Shown here: in pieces, positions 20,058 through 31,536 of the stretch
Numbering within the stretch: the first letter of the stretch is position 1
Layout: every line of letters begins with the position of its first letter
Assembly (NCBI RefSeq): GCF_040369795.1
Contig: NZ_AP028955.1
Location: 1,364,001 to 1,428,000 of the forward strand
Reading direction: 5' to 3'
From: Spiroplasma_E ixodetis_B
Lineage (GTDB): Bacteria > Bacillota_I > Bacilli_A > Mycoplasmatales > VBWQ01
Length of the DNA: 64,000 bases
The notes under the pieces: model-generated
What the model was told of the DNA's origin: nothing
What the model saw: only the letters and a program-made list of their open reading frames with translations
The model's database searches: none
Made by a program: the position numbers and the translations under genes

Positions 20058-21359
20058 TTAAGCTAAAATTAATGTTGGATTTTCTAATAACTCTTTAAGT
20101 CGAGAAAGGAAATAACCAGCAGGCGCACCATCAATAACACGATGATCAATTGAAAGTGATAATGGAAATAACTTATGTTCAACAATTTTACCATCAGCAA
20201 TAATTAGTTTTTTTTGCATCATCCCTAGACCCAAAATTGCTACCTCTGGATAATTAATAACTGGTGTTCCCATTTCAATTCCTGCTGAACCAAAATTAGT
20301 AATAGTAAATGATCCACCTTGCATTTCATCACCTTTTAATAGCCCCTTACGAGCTTTATCACCTAATGAATTAACTTGTCTTGCTATTTCAAATAATGAA
20401 AGTTGATCAGCATTTTTAATAACAGGAACTACTAAACCCTTTTCAGTATCAGTTGCCATACCAATGTTATAATATTTTTTAACAAGAATTTCATTATTAG
20501 CCATGTTCAAAGTTGAATTAAGTAATTTAAATCGTTCTTCTTTTAACGCTTTAGCAACAGCCTTTACAAAGAATGGCATAAATGTTAATTTAGCACTACC
20601 ATCTGGATCTTTTTCCGCTGGTTCTTTTAAAGTTGCACGTAATTGTACTAAGTTTTCAGCATCAACATTAATCATTAAACTAACATGTGGCGCTGTATAA
20701 ATTGATAATGACATTTGATTAGCAACAGCCTTACGGATTCCTGATAATGGTAAATGTTCAACATTACCAAAACTTTCGATTTTAGTAACATTAATGCCTT
20801 GTGAACTAATAGTTGTCTCAGAAACTGAAGATATTGAATTAATAGGTGTTGTCGATGCAGTAGCGCTAGTTGTTGTACCAGCATTCTTGGCATTTAATAA
20901 ATCATCTTTTAAAATTCTACCACGAGGACCAGTTCCTTTAATTGTTCCCATATCAACACCTAAGTCACGAGCCATTCTACGTGCTAATGGTGTTGCTAAT
21001 ACTTTAACCGTTTGTTGAATAGGTTGCGCATTTTGTTTTGGTAATTCAACTGGTGATACTGTAGATGTACTAGCAACTGATTCAGATTTTGGTGAATAAT
21101 TTGTTGATGAAGGACTTTTATTATCACTAATCGTTCCACCAAATTCAACAATAACAGCACCTGATTTAATACTATCTCCTTCTTTAACAAGAATATTAGA
21201 AACTTTACCATCCGCTTCGGCTTTAATACTATCTGAAGCTTTATCTGCTTCAATATCAACAACATTATCACCTTTTTTTACATTATCTCCAACTTTAACA
21301 TGAATTTGAGTTACAGTAACTTCATCGATTCCATCCATATCTTTAAACTTCAATTCCAT
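20058..21359 (-). CDS. pdhC: Dihydrolipoamide acetyltransferase (E2 of pyruvate dehydrogenase)
   Basis: The 433-residue E2 moves acetyl groups to CoA. Domains in order: one lipoyl domain (1-75) with Lys40 in IEADKAS as the lipoylated residue, a Ser/Thr/Pro linker, the peripheral subunit-binding domain around 122-155 (ATPLARRMARDLGVD, GTGPRGRIL), another linker, and the catalytic domain ending with SIDHRVIDGA. The start has AAGAAAGGAAAG upstream. It lies 30 nt after pdhB and 16 nt before lpdA. Its lipoylation requires a ligase; the nearby lplA is broken, so another must exist elsewhere if E2 is active. Confidence 0.96.
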   Translation of the reverse strand: MELKFKDMDGIDEVTVTQIHVKVGDNVKKGDNVVDIEADKASDSIKAEADGKVSNILVKEGDSIKSGAVIVEFGGTISDNKSPSSTNYSPKSESVASTSTVSPVELPKQNAQPIQQTVKVLATPLARRMARDLGVDMGTIKGTGPRGRILKDDLLNAKNAGTTTSATASTTPINSISSVSETTISSQGINVTKIESFGNVEHLPLSGIRKAVANQMSLSIYTAPHVSLMINVDAENLVQLRATLKEPAEKDPDGSAKLTFMPFFVKAVAKALKEERFKLLNSTLNMANNEILVKKYYNIGMATDTEKGLVVPVIKNADQLSLFEIARQVNSLGDKARKGLLKGDEMQGGSFTITNFGSAGIEMGTPVINYPEVAILGLGMMQKKLIIADGKIVEHKLFPLSLSIDHRVIDGAPAGYFLSRLKELLENPTLILA

Positions 21360-21389
21360 CTTTTCACTTTCCTTTCTTTAAACAACTAA

Positions 21390-22430
21390 CTAAACTGGAT
21401 AATTCATCATTATTTTAACTTTTTTCATAATTTTATCTGGACTAATTATAAATCATTTTTCACCTTTAGACAGCGGAACAGTAATATCATAACCTGTTAA
21501 TCTTGTTGGAGGACATTCTAAATATTCAAAACACTTTTCATTAACAACGGTAATAATTTCTGAAGCAACTGAAAATGAACGAACCGCTTCTGAAACAACT
21601 AATAATCTTCCTGTTTTTTTAACAGAATTAACAACTGTTTCTTCATCTCATGGTTGTAATGTTTGTAAATCAATTAATTCAATTTTAAAATTTTCTTTTT
21701 CTTCTAAAATTTTAACAGCAGCTTCACAATCATAAACTTTTGAACCATAAGTTACAATCGTTAAATCAGGTTTTTCTTCAGACTTATATTCTTTAAGAAC
21801 TTTAGCTTTACCAAGAACAGCCACTTCATAAGCATCACTAACTTCTTCTCTAACATCATATGTATAATTATTGCTAGTATAACTATTAAAATAAGTTCCT
21901 AAACATTCTAAAACAATAACAGGATCTGGACTTTCAATTGCTGCCAATAATAATTTTTTAGTATCATTAGGTTTTGAAGTCATAACTACTTTTACACCTG
22001 GAATATGACAAAATAAAGCTTCAATTGCTTCTGAATGATGCTCCAAAGCACCATTATTACCATTATTTCAATCATATGAAGGCATACGTACTACCATTTG
22101 ACAAGTGAATCTACCACGAGAACGATTTCTCATTCGTGCAGCATGACATAACAATTGTTGAAAAGCAGGGAAAGAAAATCCTGAAAATTGCATTTCAATA
22201 ATTGGATTTAAACCATTAATCGCCATTCCAACGGCACTACCAGCAATAACTGCTTCAGAAATTGGTGCATCAAAACAACGATTAACGCCAAATTTTGCTT
22301 GTAAACCTTTAGTTGCTCGAAAAACACCACCAACATTACCGGCATCTTCACCATAAACAACAACATTAGGTTTTTGTTTCATTGCTAATTCTAAGGCTAA
22401 AGTAATAGCTTGCACATTATTTCTTTTCAT
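21390..22430 (-). CDS. pdhB: Pyruvate dehydrogenase E1 beta subunit
   Basis: The 346-residue beta subunit pairs with PdhA to decarboxylate pyruvate with thiamine diphosphate. Family features include VYGEDAGNVGGVF, RCFDAPISE, GMAINGLNPIIEMQF, HHSEAIEALFCHIPG and SVASEI. Three TGA codons encode Trp (for example SYDWNN and QPWDEE). The gene starts 2 nt after the pdhA stop and shares the GGAGAG site at the pdhA end. Confidence 0.95.
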
Positions 22431-22432
22431 AA

Positions 22433-23590
22433 TTATTTTTTCTCTCCTTCATTGAAGAAAACTTTTGCTTCTGCTTTTTGTTCTATTAATTGTGGTGTTA
22501 ATTTTTCATATGTATAATCAAATATTTCATCAATTGAAACATTTTCATTTTTTAATGCTCAAGTAATTGCATCATTAACCTTTTTAGTAATTTGTTTATC
22601 TAATTCTGCTTGTTTGTTGTCATCTCAAAGTTTAATTGATTTTAAATATTCTCTAATACGACCAATTGGATCTTTTTTTAATCATTCTTGTTCAATTTTA
22701 TAATCTTCAGCAGAAAAATAATCTTTTTTAATATCAAAAGCAGAATGCGCATTTTGACGATAAGTAACAGCTTCAATTAATGAAGGACCATTACCTTTTT
22801 TTGCTCTTTCAATTGCTTCTTGTGTAGCATAATAAACAGAAAAAAAATCATTACCATCAACACGAATATTAGGTACGCCAAACGCTGTTCCTTTTTGTGC
22901 AAAAGTTGGACTCATTGTTGCTTTAGTAGTTGGTGTATCTAATGATCACTGATTATTTTCAACAAAGAAAACAACAGCTAATTTATGGATAGCAGCAAAA
23001 TTAATTGCTTCAGAAAACTCACCTTCAGAAGTACCACCATCACCAATCGTAGTAATAACAATTCCTTTATCGTTTTTATATTTTTCAGCAAAAGCAATAC
23101 CTGTTGCATGTGAATATTGAGTAGCAATTGGAATATTAACTGGTAAAATATTAACACCTTTCGGCATTTGACTTCCCATTTCATTTCCTAATCAATATTG
23201 AATTACTTTTTCAACTGGATATCCAGCAGTAATTCATGCTGCATTGTTACGATAGGCTGGTACTAATCAATCAATACCTGGTCGTAAACAACTGGCATAA
23301 GCGACTTCAACACCTTCTTGACCTTTTGAAGATAAAAAGTTAATAACTTTTCCGATTACTTTTGGAATTCCATTTACTAATTTAACTTGTCCTTTTTCAT
23401 CTTTTTCATAGTTTAATTCCATTTGCATTTGTTCTTGTATTCGTGAAAAACACATGTTTTCATATGCTTTTAATAAAACCTTACTATCAAATTTTTTTAA
23501 ATAATCAACAAAATTAGGATTAATTACTCCTTTTTCATTTAATATTTGAAAAATTTCTTTTTGGGGATTATCAAATTTCTCAACTCACAT
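22433..23590 (-). CDS. pdhA: Pyruvate dehydrogenase E1 alpha subunit
   Basis: The 385-residue subunit carries the thiamine diphosphate/Mg motif GDG (183-185, GDGGTSEGEF) through Asn-Asn at 211-213 (FFVENNQW). RNNAAW and the phosphorylation-loop-like region TYRQNAHSA are also present. The start codon ATG 23590 is followed by TGA (Trp) and preceded by AGGAGGAAAATTTAA, a strong ribosome binding site. It is the first gene of the operon, downstream of a TATAAT box. Confidence 0.95.
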
Positions 23591-23637
23591 TTAAATTTTC
23601 CTCCTAAATATTTTAGCTAATTGCAGTTACACTTTTA

Positions 23638-23667
23638 ATTATACTAATTTTTAAAATAATGAATGAA
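23638..23667 (-). promoter_or_regulatory. Probable promoter of the pdh operon
   Basis: On the minus strand TATAAT (23643-23638) is preceded, 18 bp upstream, by TTCATT. It lies 47 bp before pdhA. The -10 box is perfect; the -35 box is weak, as is common in mollicutes. Confidence 0.5.
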
Positions 23668-23778
23668 CATACTTTTTCATTATACTACTAATAATTGTTG
23701 GTTCAAGATAATTTGTACTAAAATATTAATTTATCTCCCGTTTTATTAATATCGTTGTTTATTTATTTTTTACAACAT

Positions 23779-23803
23779 AAAGTCCTAATTTTATTAGGAC
23801 TTT
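23779..23803 (-). terminator. Terminator after msrB
   Basis: AAAGTCCTAA and TTAGGACTTT form a perfect 10-bp stem. Read on the minus strand it lies about 60 bp after the msrB stop and before the pdh promoter. The downstream T run on that strand is imperfect. Confidence 0.7.
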
Positions 23804-23863
23804 ATAATAAAATTTATAATCATAAAACATTATCAAGATAATAAATATACAATAAAAATATTT

Positions 23864-24304
23864 TTATTTAATGTAAGATAAATATTCTTCATATCCTTCT
23901 GTAATTATTTCTGATAATGGAATAAAACGTAAAGCTGCTGAATTAATACAATATCTTAAACCACCTTCTTTTTGTGGACCATCCTTAAAAACATGCCCTA
24001 AATGAATATCATTTTTTTTAGAACGTACTTCAGTAAGCTGCAACATTAGGTTAGTGTTATCTTCCTTTTTAAGGATAACTATTTCACTAATTGGTCTTGT
24101 AAAACTTGGTCAGCCATGACCAAAATTACATTTATCTGATGATGCAAATAATGGTTCACCTGATAAAATATCGACATAAATTCCCTTTTCCTTATTATCT
24201 CAATATTTATTTTTAAAAGGAAGTTCCGTTACTGAATTTATAATGACCTCATATTGTAAAGTAGTTAACTCATTAATAGTTTTAATTTTTCGTTTTTGTT
24301 TCAT
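23864..24304 (-). CDS. msrB: Peptide-methionine (R)-S-oxide reductase
   Basis: The 146-residue MsrB repairs methionine-R-sulfoxide in proteins. GHGWPSFTRPI, HLGHVFKDGP and the active-site LRYCINSAALRFIP are present. The nucleophile Cys is in RYCINSA. The Cys that often precedes GWPSF is a His here, so regeneration probably uses another Cys (for example in SSDKC) or thioredoxin directly. No zinc-binding CxxC pairs are seen. The start ATG 24304 follows AAAAGGCAA. Confidence 0.93.
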
Positions 24305-24333
24305 ATTTTTATTGCCTTTTTCTAAACAAAATA

Positions 24334-25527
24334 TTAATTTTTAGTTGAATAATTATTTTCTAACTTTCTTAACTCATCCCTAGTATCTTTAGGTAAACTT
24401 TCACCATAATCCATAAGTTTAACCATTTCCTTAAAAGCAGCTTTAGGAATAGCTAATTTTTCAATATCTTTTTCAGTAATATGCAAATTAATTTTATCAA
24501 TTTGCATAGTTTTTATTTGTCTAACAAAATCAGGTTCGGCTACAAAAACAGAAGATAATCCTATCATATCCCCATATTCTAAGGCTTTTAAACATTTATC
24601 AGGACTATTTATACCACCACTCACAATAACAGTAATACGTTGATTAATGTGTTGATAAACAACTTTATTCGCTAATTGATTAAAATATTTCCCCTGAGAT
24701 TGAACTTTATATTTATATATATTTCTTCCTCAACTGGCTAGTGCTAAATAATCAATTTTAATGTTTATTAATACCTGATCCATGAATTGTAAAAAATCTT
24801 CAATTGGATAACCTATTTCTTGACCTCTAGTTTCTTCAACTGTAGCTCGATATCCTAAAATAAAATTTTCACTAGCGTGCTTATCAATTGTTTCTCTTAC
24901 TGATTGTAAAATTTCTAATCCCGAACGTGAATGATTTTCTAAATTTTAATTACCATAAATGTCATTTCTTTGATTACTAATTACTGAAAAAAACTTGAAT
25001 TAAAATTTTTTATGCTGAAGAAATTTCGACACCATCAAAACCAGCTTCAATAGCCCTTAAGGTAACTTTTTTATAATCTTTAATTAATTCTTTGATTTGC
25101 TTAATACTCAGTTCTTGAACTTCATGTGGGAAAGGATACATAAAAGATTGTTTAGAAGGTCCAACTACATAACCTAAATGATTTAAACTAATTATAGAAA
25201 AACTACCTGAATGTGCTAACTGTAAAATAGCTTTTGCGCCTTTTGATTTCATAGCATTAGCAACTTTTTTTAATGAATCAATATGTTCGTCATTAGCAGC
25301 AGAAAAACCAAATTCAAAAATTTATCCCTCTAAATTAATATAAGCGGCACTAGATATCGCTAAGTATGCACTATGAGCTATTTTAAGAGCATAATCAATA
25401 TCTTCTTTACTAGCAAAACCATCATAACTAGAAACATTTAATGTAATTGGTGAAAGCACAAACCGATTATCAAAAGCAAAATTTTTAATTTTGATTGGTG
25501 AAAATAACTTAGAATATTTTTTATTAA
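24334..25527 (-). pseudogene. NADH-dependent flavin oxidoreductase (OYE family), broken
   Basis: Fragments of an Old-Yellow-Enzyme-like TIM barrel are read in order: NRFVLSPITLNVSSYDG, AKAILQLAHSGSF, AIEAGFDGVEISSA, GYRATVEETRGQE and ITVIVSGGINSPDKC. Stops occur near 25322 (LEG-stop), 25009 (SSA-stop) and in the segment 24940-24980 where the frame also shifts. The expected start codon is ATT at 25527. The gene follows lplA directly (2-nt gap), so both belonged to one transcription unit. Confidence 0.8.
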
Positions 25528-25529
25528 TG

Positions 25530-26531
25530 TTAACTCAAAATTAATTCTAACAATTGGCCATTATCTATTTTCTTTAAAAAATATGAAGAAATATCCAATT
25601 CTTGTAATTTTATTTTTAAATCTTGTTTAATCATTTTAGTACCTTCAAGACTTTTCTCAAAAATAGTTAAATCTTTTGTAGCAAAAAAATCACCACTAAT
25701 TTTGCAACTTTTAATTTTACCATTATCAATTATTAATGAAATATTCATTGTTCCAATTTCTAAACGTGCTTCACGATTATATTGATAGCAGGGACTTAAA
25801 CCATAAACCCATTCTCAATTCTTATACTTTTGATCAACTAACTTATCAATTTCTAGTCATTGCTCATTTGATAAAACGTATCGTTCAACATCTGCTATTT
25901 TTTCTACATTCATCAATCGTTTAATAATTTCATCTTTAAACTCAAAAATAGTTAATTTTTTGAATTGTTCATTAAGGTGATTTTTTAATTTATCTACTCT
26001 TTGATTAATTGATTTAATTCCTTTTGATTCAATTTTTTTACGACTTGGTTTAAGCGCCAAGATCATAGCATCCAAATCAATATCATAAAGCAATGAATAA
26101 CCACCATAAATAATATTTTCTTCTTTTAACATAGCTGCTCCAGAAACTTTTTTACCATTAATTGTCAAATCATTTTTTCCACTTTGCATGATATTTTTAA
26201 TTCCCATATCTTTAATCACTTTTATAATTGGCTTATAGAATTCTTGGTAATTAGCATAAATCTAATTAGTATTAGAATTTAATGGAATTAAAAAACAAAA
26301 ATTTACTGAATTTGAATCAATAAAAATAGTTCCTCCTCCAGTATCACGACACACAACTGGAATATTATTTTTATCCAAATATTCTTTATTAACTTCAACC
26401 TCTGGATTTTGAAAATATCCCAATTGAATATGAGGATCACAAATAAAAGGAAATATTATCGTTTTGTTTTTTACTTTTAAATTATGTAGTGCTCATACTT
26501 GAATTCTAAAGTATAAGCTCCATCTTTGATA
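25530..26531 (-). pseudogene. lplA: Lipoate-protein ligase, 5' end removed by IS630-like insertion
   Basis: The remains of an LplA-type ligase are clear: FPFICDPHIQLGYFQNPEVE, VCRDTGGGTIFID, QSGKNDLTINGKKVSGAAM and a C-terminal domain. The first about 10 codons are lost at the IS630-like end (26534). A frameshift lies near 26470 and TAG stands in place of a sense codon near 26263 (NTN-stop-IYANY). The segment from 26219 down to 25530 is open. LplA would attach lipoate to E2, so its loss next to the pdh operon is notable. Confidence 0.85.
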
Positions 26532-26533
26532 TA

Positions 26534-27007
26534 TAGCTAACTAAAGTAATGTTTACTCATATCTTGAAAAACAAAATCAATAGCTTTTTTAATATTTGGT
26601 CAATAATTTGGTAATATTTTTCTTATATTATGTTTTATAGCAAATCAAAAATGTTCAATTGGATTTAAATTAGGAGAATATGGTGGAAGAAATAATAGTT
26701 TGCATCCAGTATTTTCAATTAATTGTTGTGTTAATTTAGATTTATGAAACGTTGCATTATCTAAAACTATAATTTGTCCACGCTTTAATACTGGAATTAG
26801 TATATTTTTTACATATGATTCAAAAATTTTACTGTTGCAATGTCCTTCAAATGCTCATAGGGCTTTTAATTTACCTTTATTTAGTGAACCAATTATACTC
26901 ATTCTTTTTATTTTATATGCGGGTTTATTATCAAATAATATTTTACCTTTTTCAGATCAACCATATTTATAAAATTCATTATCATCAATTCCAGATTCAT
27001 CAATATA
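26534..27007 (-). mobile_element. IS630-like fragment (3' half)
   Basis: This fragment carries the right terminal repeat and the C-terminal half of the transposase in reverse orientation. It is cut at the YIDESG codons by the complete copy that starts at 27008. TA is present at both junctions. The missing half does not reappear beyond that copy. Confidence 0.85.
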
Positions 27008-28018
27008 TAGCTAACTAAAGTAATGTTTACTCATATCTTGAAAAACAAAATCAATCGCTTTTTTAATATTTGATCAATAATTTGGTAATATTTTTCTTAT
27101 ATTATGTTTTATAGCAAATCAAAAATGTTCAATTGGATTTAAATTAGGAGAATATGGCGGAAGAAATAATAGTTTGCATCCAGCATTTTCAATTAATTGT
27201 TGTGTTAATTTAGATTTATGAAACGTTGCATTATCTAAAACTATAATTTGTCCACGCTTTAATACTGGAATTAGTATATTTTTTACATATGATTCAAAAA
27301 TTTTACTGTTGCAATGTCCTTCAAATGCTCATAGGGCTTTTAATTTACTTTTATTTAGTGAACCAATTATACTCATTCTTGTTATTTTATATGTGGGTTT
27401 ATTATCAAATAATCTTTTACCTTTTTCAGATCAACCATATTTATAAAATTCATTATCATCAATTCCAGATTCATCAATATATACTAAATCTTCATTCATT
27501 ATTTTAGCTATTTCTTTTAAAAAATATTCTTGTTTATTTTTATCTCTTTATTCATATAAAAAAGTTTTTTTATATGAATAATTTAGTTTTTTGAAATAGT
27601 TATAAACTTTTTCTTTAGTCATATCACCAAATTTTTCAATTACTTTTTGAACTGTAACATCTTTATTTTGCGCTAAATAATTTTTTAATTCATCTAAATC
27701 TTTTATTTTGTGGCTATGTCCTTTTTTATAATTCAAAATTGGTTTTATATGCCCAGTTTCTTTTTTTCTTTTTCTTCATAAGAATAAAGTCTTTCTAGTA
27801 ATATTGAACACTTTACAAATTTCTTTAATTTTCATGTTTTTACTTTCATAGGCTTCTATTACTTTTCTTCGTAAGTATTCACTGTATGGTTTTGGCATAA
27901 TTTAATCTTCCTAATCTATTTTAAATATTGCTGAATTGTACTTTTAAATTCAAAAACTGTTTAAATTACATATTATTATTTTACATTATTTATGAGTAAA
28001 CATTACTTTAGTTAGCTA
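27008..28018 (-). mobile_element. IS630-like element, full-length copy
   Basis: The 1011-bp element is bounded by TAGCTAACTAAAGTAATG and the inverted CATTACTTTAGTTAGCTA, with TA on each side. It is inserted into another IS630-like copy. Confidence 0.92.
27011..27898 (-). pseudogene. IS630-like transposase with a single stop
   Basis: The 888-nt frame encodes the full 295-residue transposase except for one TAA replacing a Gln codon (LYE-stop-RDKNKQ, near 27548). Catalytic motifs YIDESGI, VLDNATFHKS and PPYSPNLNPIEHFW are intact. The promoter-like leader and GGAAGATTAAATT upstream of ATG 27898 are shared with copy 57818. A single reversion or suppression would restore it. Confidence 0.85.
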
Positions 28019-28020
28019 TA

Positions 28021-28087
28021 TATTAATTTTATTAATAAGGAAATTATTAACCAATTACAGCAAAAATTAGAAAATTTACAGAAATAA
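28021..28087 (+). pseudogene. C-terminal scrap of an unknown gene
   Basis: An open frame of about 21 codons (INFINKEIINQLQQKLENLQK) ends at TAA 28087. It lies directly after the IS630-like element and reads as the coiled-coil tail of a protein cut by it. No family can be assigned. Confidence 0.35.
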
Positions 28088-28831
28088 CTCTAATTATAAA
28101 TTTTATTTTTTAATTGAAGTATAAAAATCTTCTGAACTAATTAAGAAAATATTTTTATTAAAATCATCTAAACTATTAAGAACTGTTTTAAAAACTTTTT
28201 CTTTTTCTCCGCAATAAACATAATACATATTTTTTAAATTTTCATTTTTATTTAAGATTTTTAAAATATGTCATTTATTAAAAAAAGTTTCCCCTATAAT
28301 TAAAATAGAACCTTGTATATTTTCTAATTATTGAATTGTTTCTTCTGTTAAATCTTTATTATTGACTTATCCCAAACTAACAAATGGATATGCTAATCTT
28401 TTAGGTTCATTTTTATAATCATTGAATTTCATCATTGTCATCATCATATTGGTTAAATCTTTATTTTTTCAAAAATCATAATTATTTTTATTAAATTCTA
28501 ATTTATTTAATGTATCTTTTTTAAAATCTCTTATATTAAGACACTTTAAAATACCATGTATATTTGTACATTTTTTATCTTCAAAAATAAAATTAGTAAA
28601 ATTATCATAATTCAAAGTTAGTACTTTTTCATTTATTAATTTATTTAAATTTTCTTTGTTTTATTTAAATTTAATTAAATTTGATTTTATACTTCTTCCT
28701 TTAAATCATATCGAGTTAATATAAGAATACTTAATTGCAATTATTAAGGGAAAATCATTTTTTAAAAATTTAGGTTCATTTTCTAAAATAGGTAAAACTG
28801 AATCAATATTTTCAAAATATCATTTTTCATT

Positions 28832-29984
28832 AGACATATTCCGTAAATAAATTTAATCAATTGTCAATAATAATATTTATAAATTTTTTAGTGTTAATAA
28901 TTATAGAAGTTAATATTTTTAAAAAAATACTTTAAAAATAAATTTATATTTCAAACACAAAAATTGTTAATATTATTTTTATATTAACTTGATAAAAATT
29001 TAAATTTTTAAAAAAATATTAAAAATATTTTTTTATTTTAATGGTTTTGTTTTATTAAAAATTTCACAAAGTAAGTTAAATCTTAAGTACATAATTCTAA
29101 ATATACTTTTTCTACATTTATTTATTAAAATTTTGAATCTTTTTAATCAAGCAAAAACATGTTCAAATTTAATTCTAATTTTTGAAATAATTTTATTGTA
29201 GATTTTTTCTTGTTTAGTTAATTTTTTATTTTTAGTTTTTTTAATTGGTAATATAGTATTTTTATAAATATTTTGTATTCCTTGATATCCCAAATCACAA
29301 ATAATTATTGTTTTTTCTGAAAATTCAAGATTTTAATTTTTTAATATTTGAAAATCATGTACTTTTCCATTATCAGCAAAAATATCAACAATTTTTTTAT
29401 TAAAAAAGTCATATATAATTTGAAATTTTATAGAAAACATTCAACTTTTACCAGAAAAATATTCTAACTGTAGTTTTTTTTAGTTGGTCTTTCAATTTCA
29501 ATTTCAGTTGAATCAATTAAATAAAATTGAAATTCATTTAAATCTTCTTGTTTTTTCTCAATTTTTGATTTATATTTTGTTTTTAAAAACTGATAATCTT
29601 TGTCATCACTAAGTTTATTTTCTACTCAAGTAATATTTCGAAAACAACTTGATGCACTCATTTTATATTTAATACTCATTTGGAAAAAAGTATAATATTA
29701 TTTTCAGTATACTAAAGTCATCATCAATCTTTCTTCAACTGAAAGTTTATATTTTCTACCTTTAGTTTTTTTTAAATTTTCTATTTCAATTAATTTTGTT
29801 AACATTTCATCAAAATGAAAACGTTTTATACCAAAATATCTATAAAATTGTTCATTTTTTAATTTTTTTTAAATTTTCAAAATTCATTTTTATCAACACC
29901 TTATTAATTTATTAATAAAGAAATTATAAAATAAATTTTAAATTATTAATTAACTTTTAAAAAATTTATTTACGGAATATGTCT
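28832..29984 (-). mobile_element. IS5-like element, copy 3
   Basis: The element of about 1153 bp has complete ends and is flanked by ATT on both sides (3-bp duplication). The transposase (29899 down to 29033) is inactive: a T8 run near 29870 instead of T7 shifts the frame near the start, and TAA replaces a codon near 29335. It keeps the A8 junction run and the intact DST motif. Confidence 0.9.
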
Positions 29985-30386
29985 ATTAATTAAAAAATGA
30001 TTAAAAGTAAATAAATCATCCCTATCTATTATTAATGGAGATTTTAAAGTATTATCAATATATTCATAAACTTCGCTTTCTAAATCAGATTTTAAAGTTT
30101 TTATTTTAGGATTAATTTTTTTACCTACTGCTTTTTCTCCTAACTTAAACGTTAATAAAATATTTGTCATTCTTTTTTTAAAAAAATAAAATAAGAATTA
30201 ATTGTTGGAAAAGTATCCAAAATTTTGTCATTAGAATAATGTTTTTTATATATTTTTTCTGCTCATGTATGAATATTTTTAAATTCAAAAGAACTTTTAT
30301 TTTTCTTATTACTAGTAATACCTATAGTAAAACCATTTCCAGTAATTATATTTCTCTTCGATTCATTTTTGATAAATTTTTCTATT

Positions 30387-31536
30387 AGACATATTCCGTA
30401 AATAAATTTAATCAATTGTCAATAATAATATTTATAAATTTTTTAGTGTTAATAATTATAGAAGTTAATATTTTTAAAAAAATACTTTAAAAATAAATTT
30501 ATATTTAAAACACAAAAATTGTTAATATTATTTTTATATTAACTTGATAAAAATTTAAATTTTTAAAAAAATATTTTTAATATTTTTTTATTTTAATGGT
30601 TTTTTTATTAAAAATTTCACAAAGTAAGTTAAATCTTAAGTACATAAGTCTAAATATACTTTTTCTACATTTATTTATTAAAATTTTGAATCTTTTTAAT
30701 CAAGCAAAAACATGTTCAACTTTAATTCTAATTTTTGAAATAATTTTATTGTAGATTTTTTCTTGTTTAGTTAATTTTTTATTTTTAGTTTTTTTAATTG
30801 GTAATATAGTATTTTTATAAATATTTTGTATTCCTTGATATCCCAAATCACCAATAATTATTGTTTTTTCTGAAAATTCAAGATTTGAATTTTTTAATAT
30901 TTGAAAATCATGTACTTTTCCATTATCAGCAAAAATATCAACAATTTTTTTATTAAAAAAGTCATATATAATTTGAAATTTTATAGAAAACATTCAACTT
31001 TTACCAGAAAAATATTCTAACTGCAGTTTTTTTTAGTTGGTCTTTCAATTTCAATTTCAGTTGAATCAATTAAATAAAATTGAAATTCATTTAAATCTTC
31101 TTGTTTTTTCTCAATTTTTGATTTATATTTCGTTTTTAAAAAATGATAATCTTTGTCATCGCTAATTTTATTTTCTACTCAAGTAATATTTCGAAAACAA
31201 CTTGATGCACTCATTTTATATTTAATACTCATTTGGAAAAAAGTATAATATTCTTTTCAGTATACTAAAGTCATCATCAATCTTTCTTCAACTGAAAGTT
31301 TATATTTTCTACCTTTATTTTTTTTAAAATTTTCTATTTCAATTAATTTTGTTAACATTTCATCAAAATGAAAACGTTTTATACCAAAATATCTATAAAA
31401 TTGTTCATTTTTTAGTTTTTTTAAATTTTCAAAATTCATTTTTATCAACAACTTATTAATTTATTAATAAAGAAATTATAAAATAAATTTTAAATTATTA
31501 ATTGACTTTTAAAAAATTTATTTACGGAATATGTCT
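30387..31536 (-). mobile_element. IS5-like element, copy 4
   Basis: The 1150-bp element is flanked by ATT on both sides. It is the second insertion into the same SIR2-like gene, in the same orientation as copy 3. Confidence 0.92.
30577..31451 (-). CDS. IS5-like transposase in two overlapping frames (A8 junction)
   Basis: The first frame runs from TTG 31451 (or ATG 31442) to TAG 31017, 144 residues, including the N-terminal helical domain (KYKLSVEERLMMTLVYW) and the first catalytic Asp in LIDSTEIEIERPTKK. After an A8 run the second frame continues KLQLEYFSGKSW, GDLGYQG and RIKVEHVFAWLKRF to TAA 30577. A -1 slip on A-AAA-AAA (or transcript slippage) joins the frames exactly. A 2-bp deletion near the end alters the last residues (KKTIKIKKY instead of KTKPLK). 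No other lesion was found, so it may be active. Confidence 0.7.

Noticed and set aside
20503..21018. Plus-strand frames within pdhC, and alternative minus-strand frames
   Set aside because: They are shadows of the clearly conserved E2 frame.
26534..28018. A tandem IS630 dimer as a deliberate composite structure
   Set aside because: The left copy is cut at an internal TA by the complete copy and its other half is missing, so nested insertion plus deletion is the simpler explanation.
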